From contig NC_081142.1 in the NCBI RefSeq assembly GCF_958295425.1, positions 22,464,530-22,528,529 on the forward strand: a stretch of 64,000 bases of DNA, read 5' to 3'. Positions 57,478 through 64,000 of the stretch are shown piece by piece (within the stretch, counting starts at the first letter, position 1; every line of letters starts with the position of its first letter). The stretch comes from Solea solea (taxonomy: Eukaryota > Chordata > Actinopteri > Pleuronectiformes > Soleidae). Position numbers and translations under genes: made by a program. Under the pieces are notes generated by a model. The model was not told the origin of the DNA and did not search any database. It saw nothing but the letters and a program-made list of their open reading frames with translations.

Positions 57478-57580
57478 ATTGGCTGGGGGTGACTCAGGGA
57501 AGAAGTGAGTCTCAGCCAATCATGGCGCTCTTATTTTAGGGGCCGGTATAAAAGCAGAGAGGCTGCTCTGCTGATGTTCA
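57478..57580 (+). promoter_or_regulatory. TATA/CCAAT/AP-1 core promoter candidate
   Basis: An inverted CCAAT box ('attggctg', 57478) and a direct one ('agccaat', ending 57520) flank a TGACTCA AP-1/NF-E2-type site (57490-57496) and a near-copy in reverse (TGAGTCT, 57506). A consensus TATAAAAG follows at 57547-57554, preceded by GC-rich 'gggccgg'. Spacing from TATA predicts transcription starting near 57578 toward the right. The sequence is clean of repeats. The gene it would drive is unknown; the nearest coding-like sequence downstream on the same strand is the PLC gamma relic 4.3 kb away. Confidence 0.5.
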
Positions 57581-57610
57581 CACACTGACAGTGACATTTC
57601 GGTTTTCTCT

Positions 57611-57613
<3 letters not shown>

Positions 57614-57644
<31 letters not shown>
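57614..57644. repeat. (TG)n microsatellite
   Basis: About 15 TG units just downstream of the promoter candidate, hence probably in the 5' end of any transcript. Confidence 0.95.
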
Positions 57645-57646
<2 letters not shown>

Positions 57647-57834
57647 ATGCAGAAGCTCAAGTCTTCATTTCAGTTCCATACTGACACATGTCAACATTGT
57701 GATTCATGGCTTTTAAAAAGTATATTTTAGATTTAAAAACTAACTTCTTTAACTAGTACAGAGGCCCCTAACTGAACATTTAAGGAGCGCAGGCAGAAAG
57801 TTAAGTTCACTGTGTTACTGATATTTACTTGTAT

Positions 57835-58145
57835 TATGTTTTCAGGGATTTATAAGTCTTTTTAACAGATCTACAATTACACATTGTTCACTTTGATTCT
57901 TGTGTCGTACGTCACGCTTATGACTCTTCAGTGATGACATTGACCAATCAGTGGGATTTGGAATTATAAGTAACTTTAAGTCGATTTTGGAATTCTAAGT
58001 AGATTTTGGAATTCTAAGTAGGATTTTCACATTGTTGGCTTTGATTCTTGTGTCATGGTGCTCATGACTCTTCCAGACTCAGTATCGGCTCAGCTCACTT
58101 GGAACCTCGTCAGAGCACCAGGTTCTATCACTAATGGAAGAGCAG
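57835..58145 (+). mobile_element. Family C element, shorter copy
   Basis: 'tttcagggatttataagtct', 'gattcttgtgtcgtacgtca', 'gaccaatcagtgggatttgg' and two or three 'ctaagtagattttggaatt' units match 55370-55520. The right part has 'gctcagctcacttggaacct', an altered terminus. Confidence 0.7.
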
Positions 58146-59570
58146 AAAAAGCAAGTAGAGCCAGGTCGTGCTGTAAGTGTGAGGTATGAGCAGCTCTTTA
58201 TCATCAAACATCATCTCTTCAGTCACCTGCTTCTGACTCCACTAATATCAAACAGGGGTTTCACCTGCTGTTGTCAGGTGTTCTGATAGAGCGCAGTTCC
58301 TTGAATGTCTTCCTCCAAGTCTTTCCAGCTTATATGACAGGACAGAATGTGCCTGTGCATAGTTAATAGAGCGGGGATTTTCCATCACTTCAACTTCCTG
58401 CACTTTCTATCATAATCACTCTGTGTCTGTGTCTTAAAGTAGGGCCCACTTTAGCTTTAAGAGACGACACACAGTGACCTCGTACAGACCTGTAATCTCA
58501 CTCCTGATCCTGTTTCATTCACTCATCCAGCCTATGAAAACACACGCGTGAGTGTTCTGGCGATAACTGTCATATTTGAGCGTCTTTAGCGTCGCAGCTG
58601 ACTGATAAGCATCCAGCAAGCTGCTGTGATTGATGACAGGTAGAGCCTGAGGTGAAAAGGCCAGTGGTGACACACTAATCTGACGGGGGATTACTGTGTG
58701 GTACCGGTCCGGGATGAGGAGGCTCATCACTTAGCACATTCGCATTCACGCTGGAGTAGAGATTACATCTGCGGGGCGATGAAAAACAGGTTCTGCAGGG
58801 AAATATTTTCAGCTCTTATCGCTGCAAATCTACAGTGTCTGTAAACAGGAGCTGGCGATGGAGCTGAACGTCTCAGTAGCGTCCAGGAAACTGGTATTTA
58901 AAGCAACACGCCGTCCATCTTTAAATAAAGTCTCAAGATCGTTTTGAGAGTACGTAAAATTTAAAACGCTTTCCGAAGTGACTCGCATCGCCCGCATTGA
59001 CACGACAGAGCTTCAGATTTCAGGTTGTCACCGTGACGAGACAAAAATAAATACAAAATTCCACTTTTACAGTGTACGTTGGAGTGTTAGTCTAGTTTGT
59101 TGTTTTTAAATGCCTGGAATTCTCCAGCTCAGTATAAACAAAATGAATTGAAATTTGTAGCAGTTTTGTTGTAAATTCGAATTATCAGTAGATTTTGCAA
59201 TTATAAGAAGAATTTGGAATTTGAAACTTTAAGTTTTGTCTTCTTTACAACAATATTTGATTGTATGTTGTGTGAGATTAGTGACCCTGCAAAACCCACA
59301 GTCTTGTCCGTGCACACCTGTTTGTATGATTTGTTGTTTTTCATGACTTCACATTGAGCCTTTTATGTTTATATCAGGAGTTTTGAGTCTCACTGAAGGC
59401 TTTTCATAGTTTCTCCAACACACTTAGACGTGAAGCATGTTCCGCTTCAACATGAAGCGTCACTAAATAATGTACACTCTGTGCCTTTAAGTCATTTATG
59501 CCACTGTTCCATGGAGATGTGTGACATACATGACATGTTTTCCATACGTCCCATTTTCCTAACATGTGCC

Positions 59571-59572
<2 letters not shown>
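58146..59572. other. Repeat-poor stretch with a PBX/HOX-MEIS composite site
   Basis: Bases 58627-58640 (TGATTGATGACAGG) combine a PBX-HOX octamer (TGATTGAT) with an overlapping MEIS/PREP core (TGACAGG). The flanks 58560-58900 are repeat-free. A decayed family C minisatellite unit appears at 59165-59225. Confidence 0.4.

Positions 59573-59612
<40 letters not shown>
59573..59612. repeat. (TG)20 microsatellite
   Basis: Twenty uninterrupted TG units. Confidence 0.95.
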
Positions 59613-59613
<1 letters not shown>

Positions 59614-60000
59614 TGTCTTCACACATGCTTGTGTGTGTGGTCGTCCACAGGCCGCTGGCCTGGGCCTGATGTAATCTAACAAACACAGTGGGGAGCTGAT
59701 GGGACGGGATGGGATCCAGCCGCTGCTGGCCCGCGCTCAGCAGCGTTAAAAGCTGCAGGCGTCACAGAGGAGCGTTGCTCCACACACGTCTCTCATCAGC
59801 CAAACTCCACTGTGATTACTCGTCTGCTGCCAGTGCAGGCAGATGCTCAGAAACCACTGCAGGTCCCAGGCAAACACAATTACAGAAGAGGGGGGAAATC
59901 CAGGAACTCTGGTGCCAGCTACATGTGTGTCAGACTGTGTGTGTGTGTGTGTGTGTGAGGTCATTTTATTACATGGTTAAAGTGCCAGCCTGCTTCCCCA
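59613..60000. other. GC-richer unique DNA
   Basis: 59640-59900 is repeat-poor with (TG)n at 59938-59957. An open frame here reads into the (CT)n tract and is not convincing as coding. Confidence 0.35.
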
Positions 60001-60057
<57 letters not shown>

Positions 60058-60072
60058 TGTCTCTCTCTCTCG
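60001..60072. repeat. (CT)n microsatellite
   Basis: About 35 CT units with a few GT interruptions; the poly-Ser-Leu frame is an artefact. Confidence 0.95.
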
Positions 60073-60496
60073 CTCACTGCCATCCAAGTCAGAAAAAGCA
60101 CCTCTGGATGCTGCCAGCAGTTCCAGATTAAATAAGCGAGTCAAAGAGAGAGCTGTGACGCAGATGTGGTGAGAGCCTTAAAACGTGTGCATGCTCACAA
60201 ACATGGATACACGGTGTGTGTATCTGTGTTGGGCTCTCACTCCTTCATTTCATTTAATCCCTGCAGTCCCTCGCCCTCAACTCAAATGTCTGACCTTCAC
60301 GTCAGCAGTGATGATGCACATAAGTGGAATGAAATGGCCAATAATTCATTGACAAATTTCATCACACCCTCACATTTATCTTGAAATTTAGCCCGACGAA
60401 GATGTCAGAAAACAAACATCCATCCATTTTCTAGAGTTTTGACCTGGGAGGCAGTAAATACAGCGTGTATTATTACAAAAGTGAGGAGTTAGGATT
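60073..60496. other. Non-coding, no recognised feature
   Basis: No exon or repeat recognised. Confidence 0.4.
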
Positions 60497-60895
60497 GAGT
60501 CATGGTGGATCAGTGGTAGGGCCAGTTGTCTTTCAACTGGAAGGTTGTGTATTCAATTTCTGGCTTTGCTCGTCTATATGTAAACTTAAAGTGTGAAGGT
60601 GAGTGAGTGTGTGTCTGTGTATGTATGTAAGTAAGTGAGTGAGAGTGTAAATGAGTGAGTGAGTGTCTGTGTAAGTGACTGAGTGAGAGTGTAAATGAGT
60701 GAGTGAGCAAGTTGTCTTTCAACTGGAAGGTTGTGGATTCAATTCCTGGCTCTGCTCGTCTTTATGTGTCCCTGAGTAAAGACACTTAACCTCATGTTGC
60801 AGCGTGTGAATGGGTGAAAACTGTAATGTAAAGCAGCTCATCAAGATTAGAAAAGCTCTATTTAAATACAGACCATAATACCAACTCTTCTTCTT
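60497..60895 (+). mobile_element. tRNA-derived SINE, copy 3, head duplicated around a microsatellite
   Basis: The tRNA-like head 'gtggatcagtggtagggcca' to 'ggctttgctcgtctatatg' is followed by a ~115 bp (GTGA)n-rich tract. The head is then repeated from 'caagttgtctttcaactgga' to 'ggctctgctcgtcttt', and the normal body follows ('gacacttaacctcatgttgc' to 'tctatttaaatacagacc'). The SINE therefore has two partial heads. Confidence 0.85.
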
Positions 60896-61774
60896 CATCT
60901 GATTTTATTTTTATTATTAAAGTAAAAAAGTACAGATATCACGTACATTTTTGCAGCCAAAAGAAAACAAAAATGAAAGTATGAGGACAAGAGTCAGAGC
61001 GTGTGTGCAGGTTCATGTGTGCACGTGTTCGTTGTTGTTTGTATCCCAGGAAAGTAATTAAGGCTTTTTCCTGAAGGGATTGATAAGAGCGAAGAAGACG
61101 AGCGATAAAGAGGAACAGAGGGGGGAAGGAAAGAGGGGAGGAGGAGGGGGAGGTTGTTGGGTGGGTGTGTCTGTCTGAGCCAAAACAAATATAAAACTGT
61201 CCAACGTCGATGTGATAAACAGTATTTAAGAGAGAGGCTCACTCCTGACGTGGCTAATTTGCGTAATTAGACAGCGTTTGATTTATCGAGTGTGTTTGGA
61301 GCCCCGAGTGTTTTGCTTTGTCCTCTCACTTTGGGTTTTTGTTTTCACAGATGACTGATGACTTAATGGGCGGAGGGCGATTCTTTCTTTCTCTTTTTTT
61401 TTCCGTGTTTGTTAGAGCCTGGACTGGAGCTGTTGTCAGTGTCAAACAGAGCTGGTGTTTGGAAAAAATGGAACTCTCTGTGGGAGTTCCCTCACATGCT
61501 CCTTTATCTCTTTGTCTCTGTGTGAACAAACATTCACTGACATTAGTGATAATATTCAGGTCTAACAGGCACTTGAACACAACCTGAATGAAGACCTCAG
61601 TCGTTGCTGAATAATAACTTTTCATTATTTCAAACTTGTAACTTCCTTAAAATTGGCAGAAGTCTAAATTTAATGAACTACATTTACTTTTTTTATATTC
61701 CTGTTGAGTCAGCTGTTTGGGACCACTGTGAGATTTGATGCTAACTGAAGGCTACGTAGTTTATCGGATAAACT
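60896..61774. other. Non-coding, no recognised feature
   Basis: A G/A-rich stretch lies at 61075-61160; no exon. Confidence 0.4.
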
Positions 61775-61849
61775 AAGAAAAGTGTAAATAGCAAAAAAAT
61801 AGGGTAAAGTTTAATCCTTGTTTTTTTTTTTGCTATTTACACTTTTCTT
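61775..61849. repeat. Perfect 25 bp hairpin before PLC gamma block A
   Basis: Arms 61775-61799 and 61825-61849 are exact reverse complements around a 25-base loop. The right arm supplies the pyrimidine-rich tract upstream of the block A acceptor. It lies outside any repeat I recognise. It could resemble a small-RNA precursor, but the A/T-rich arms argue against that. Confidence 0.9.
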
Positions 61850-61881
61850 CTTCTTTTGCCACGTGTTGTGGTCCACGAAGA

Positions 61882-61981
61882 CGGCAGACGGTGCAGATGC
61901 TGGACGTCGCAGTGGACAGTCAGGAGGATCTGATCCCCTGGGTCGGCAAGATCAGAGAGGCCACACAACGCAGACGCACGG
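61882..61981 (+). pseudogene. PLC gamma block A: end of split PH domain
   Basis: The frame reads QMLDVAVDSQEDLIPWVGKI then REATQ, matching the conserved LDVA.DSQEEL..WV.KIRE helix that closes the split PH domain of PLC gamma. Possible acceptors are AG at 61879 or 61886, after the pyrimidine tract 61821-61857. The donor is G|GTCAGT at 61981, leaving one base of the next codon (phase 1). Proline at IPWV is an unusual substitution. A CA microsatellite begins 15 bases after the donor. Confidence 0.8.
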
Positions 61982-61993
61982 GTCAGTGTGACG

Positions 61994-61996
<3 letters not shown>

Positions 61997-62025
<29 letters not shown>
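61997..62025. repeat. (CA)n microsatellite
   Basis: Fourteen CA units inside the relic's first intron. Confidence 0.95.
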
Positions 62026-62029
<4 letters not shown>

Positions 62030-62438
62030 TATATCTATCATAGATATTATGCATTCCCTAATAGGGGTTGGAATATTTAGGTGCCTCGCAATTCACTCAG
62101 CATCATTAGCACCTGGGTGACTCTCATTCATTCATTCATCCATTCATCCACTCATTCATTGCTCTTGTTTGGAGCACATGTGACATTAGTGCTCAGTTCT
62201 AGTGACGTACGACACAGTGGCAACAGAGACCAGATCATTTTTAGGTAATATTGTAATTACACTGATTTATTGACAATATAATATGTTTCAGACCAACAAG
62301 AGCAGGTGTGTGTCCAAGTGAACAGAATAAAAAAGGTTTCACCTCGTCCTCCATCCAAATGTGCCGGTGAAAGACTTTCAGGTCCTATGATGGACGCACA
62401 CGTTCATCACGTCTGTCTCCAGAACTGTGTGTGTGCAG

Positions 62439-62565
62439 ATAAACCCATGCAGCTGAACCAGGCTTCGTTCATGCTCAGAGGAGGCAGCGGTTACGTCCCC
62501 CAGCCCGACATCATGAGGGAGGACACCTTGGACACTTTTGAGGACCGATTACAATCCAGCTACAG
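62439..62565 (+). pseudogene. PLC gamma block B: end of catalytic Y domain
   Basis: After 'ctgtgtgtgtgcag' the frame reads (D)KPMQLNQASFMLRGGSGYV then PQPDIMRED. It matches the PLC gamma stretch in which 'MQ.NQA.F...G.CGYVLQP..MR' closes the barrel. The usual Cys is Ser and the Leu of GYVLQP is Pro, changes unexpected in an active enzyme. The exon starts with AT, completing a codon with the last G of block A as Asp. It ends AG|GTCAG (phase 2). Confidence 0.85.
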
Positions 62566-62936
62566 GTCAGACCGAAATCAGACCTTTAGCTTACATGTAT
62601 TTTCTTTGTTTCTTGAACCTTTATGACACAACAGCCATGACAGAGTCATACATGCAACTGGACAATCGTGTTAACAACGATCGATACAGTTTGTAGAGCA
62701 AAAGGCAGTAATACTTTGAGTTAATTTATCTATTAATTAAAGAACCACAGGTAATGGGTTAGGATTTTGAGTTTGAGTTGTGACTGAAGGTTGTTTCCAA
62801 GAGCAGGGAACATCTCTGCTCAGACTGACTATATTTTAAAATGAAGCAAATAATGAGACCTTTTAAGAATGGAAGCTTCTGACTTAAATAAGAAACTTGC
62901 CTAAAAATAACTTCACAAATCAAAGGTAAAACCAGT

Positions 62937-63242
62937 TAGGGCTGAAACAATTGCTTGATTGATTGATTATTAATTGATTATTAAATGAATCGCCAACTAT
63001 TTTTGTGTTTTTTAAAGAATTAAAACCAGAATCTCTGATTTTTAAGCTTCTTAAATGTGAATATTTTCTGGTTTCTTTGCTCCATGTGACAAATAAATCA
63101 AAAACAAACATCACCATTTCCAGGTTTGAAAAACATTGATCAACATTTTTCAACATTTTCTAAACCAAATGATGACTCCTTAAATTGAGAATATAACAGG
63201 CAGATGAATTGATGATGAAAGCAAGTGTTAGTTGCAGCCCTA
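62937..63242. mobile_element. hAT MITE inserted in the PLC gamma relic
   Basis: Ends 'tagggctgaaac' and inverted 'gttgcagcccta' match at 11 of 12. Flanking 8-mers 'aaaccagt' (62929-62936) and 'aaaccagc' (63243-63250) match at seven of eight, a hAT target duplication. The 306 bp interior is AT-rich and non-coding. Confidence 0.9.
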
Positions 63243-63249
63243 AAACCAG

Positions 63250-63286
63250 CGGGATGCTAAAAACAAGTGCAAGACGGACGTCGTGG
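63250..63286 (+). pseudogene. PLC gamma block C: small C2 fragment
   Basis: The frame 'RDAKNKCKTDVV' followed by G|GTAAG resembles the C2-domain segment 'EYD..K.KT..VV' of PLC gamma. It directly follows the hAT target duplication. It is short, so the match is suggestive only. Joining it to block D would meet a stop. Confidence 0.4.
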
Positions 63287-63389
63287 GTAAGAAGACGACG
63301 ACGGACGGCTGCTACAGCCACAACACTGCCCCCTGCTGTTTACACTCATGTGGGAGTGCCACTAACATCTGTTTTTTTCACCCTAACAG

Positions 63390-63477
63390 CCTGAAACTGG
63401 TGTGGGTGCAGGAGCAGTTTGCGTTCAACATCCATAATCCTGCGCTTCATTTTTCATATTTCACACCTCACATCTGA
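63390..63477 (+). pseudogene. PLC gamma block D: C2 fragment and stop
   Basis: After 'ttttttcaccctaacag' the frame reads LKLVWVQEQFAFNIHNPALH then FSYF, comparable with C2 'GLNPVW....F.F.I.NP..AFLRF'. Similarity is lost just before the conserved VVYEED motif, and TGA follows at 63475. Its phase suits block B (AG + C gives Ser), not block C. Confidence 0.6.
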
Positions 63478-63712
63478 ACTGCACGACCGGGACCAGCTCC
63501 TCATCATCTGACAGCCGGATCTGGATCCGGATCATGATTCTGGATCAGGCCTTGAAGCGGTTTGGACGACTGCATGGCTTCATCTCTAAATAACGTAGCG
63601 ATTTCTCATTTTCTCTTTTTGTGTATAATTACTTTTATTTATCATGCAGCAGGTGAAGGTGCAGATCCTGTTGTAACAGAAGAAAAGACAACTGAAAGAT
63701 TTTACGTGAAGA

Positions 63713-63718
63713 AATAAA
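63713..63718 (+). terminator. AATAAA polyadenylation signal candidate
   Basis: AATAAA lies 236 bases after the block D stop, with a TGTTT-rich stretch ('cattgtttac') just downstream. It is the first such signal after the stop on this strand. Confidence 0.4.
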
Positions 63719-64000
63719 CATTGTTTACTTGGAGCTCCCCCTTTAAACGTCCTTTCTGTCTCTCTGCAATTGCACCAGGTGTATGGAATTCTATGCAAGC
63801 GTCCTCCTCTTTGTCCGACAGCCATTTGACATTTTGACCTTTTATTCCTCTCTCTCTGTATCTGTGCTATAACTGTCCAGTATTCTTACTCTGGCTTACA
63901 AATCCTGTGCAAGTTAAAACTCTTTGACTGCAGCGTCATTATGAGACAAACACTCACTGAGGAGGAAGACTGAATTTAGCCGTTGTACAGACTTTTATAT
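63719..64000. other. Non-coding to window end
   Basis: Nothing recognised. Confidence 0.4.

Larger units (their letters stand above)
61882..63477 (+). pseudogene. plcg1: Degraded phospholipase C gamma relic
   Basis: PLC gamma enzymes cut PIP2 to IP3 and diacylglycerol below receptor tyrosine kinases. Here only parts of the C-terminal third remain: the split-PH end (block A), the end of the catalytic Y half (B) and C2 fragments (C, D). More than 100 residues that should lie between A and B are missing from the 457-base gap. Most of the C2 start is absent, and a 306 bp hAT element lies between B and C. The text matches PLCG1 better than PLCG2 (DKPMQLNQA). Because introns persist, it is not a processed copy. 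Splices A to B and B to D remain in frame, so a truncated transcript is conceivable. Confidence 0.75.

Noticed and set aside
59709..60131. 140-codon + frame
   Set aside because: The second half is the (CT)n microsatellite translated as Ser-Leu; the first half has no recognisable domain.

Overview
This 64 kb window is vertebrate nuclear DNA, most likely from a spiny-rayed (acanthomorph) teleost fish. The evidence is long (CA)n/(TG)n tracts every few kilobases, tRNA-derived SINEs with intact A and B boxes, LINE 3' ends with the fish tail related to 'aaagcgtctgctaaatgt', many short hAT-, TTAA- and TA-flanked non-autonomous DNA transposons, and CAG/GTAAG-type splice signals. There are no bacterial-type genes, operons, CRISPR arrays or rRNA genes. 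Repeat family names are given from memory of sequence motifs, not from a database search.

Almost all of the window is intergenic or intronic. I find no intact protein-coding gene. The one clearly recognisable cellular coding sequence lies at the right end on the + strand (61.88-63.48 kb). There, exon-like blocks match the end of the split PH domain, the end of the catalytic Y half and part of the C2 domain of phospholipase C gamma, most like PLCG1. The exons that should separate them are missing, a 306 bp hAT element has inserted, and a key loop residue is changed. Three of the blocks (A, B and D) nevertheless join in one frame through consensus splice sites and are followed by an AATAAA signal, so a short expressed remnant is possible. 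A good TATA/CCAAT/AP-1 promoter-like cluster at 57.48-57.56 kb points toward it, but a link is only inference.

Layout. 0-9 kb: unique DNA with scattered repeats, a SINE, a ~22 bp minisatellite and a hAT transposase remnant with a BED zinc finger. 9-10.4 kb: a dense repeat nest. 10.4-11.3 kb and 19.8-20.15 kb: repeat-poor, conserved-element-like DNA. 15-24 kb: LINE 3' ends, a 213 bp foldback, TTAA-flanked MITEs and a 'ttcccacacctTggttgac' repeat family. 24-36 kb: minisatellites, microsatellites, paired repeats and a degenerate tandem array. 36.7-40 kb: an ~815 bp segment duplicated 2.45 kb apart, carrying an exon-like cassette. 40.6-41.3 kb: a 5'-truncated LINE reverse transcriptase end. 42-48 kb: MITEs, a second SINE and minisatellites. 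48.6-51.6 kb: the most striking structure, a 1.3 kb TA-flanked palindromic element with nested 124 bp inverted arms and, 1.3 kb away, its 211 bp hairpin derivative. 53-58 kb: a long (TG)n tract and a hAT-like family with an internal minisatellite. 58-64 kb: a PBX/HOX-MEIS site, a third SINE split by a microsatellite, and the PLC gamma relic.

A recurring feature is a set of perfect short hairpins (11-25 bp stems), most of them with loops of 1-12 bases, that belong to no recognised repeat. Eight are listed; they look like templated inverted duplications.
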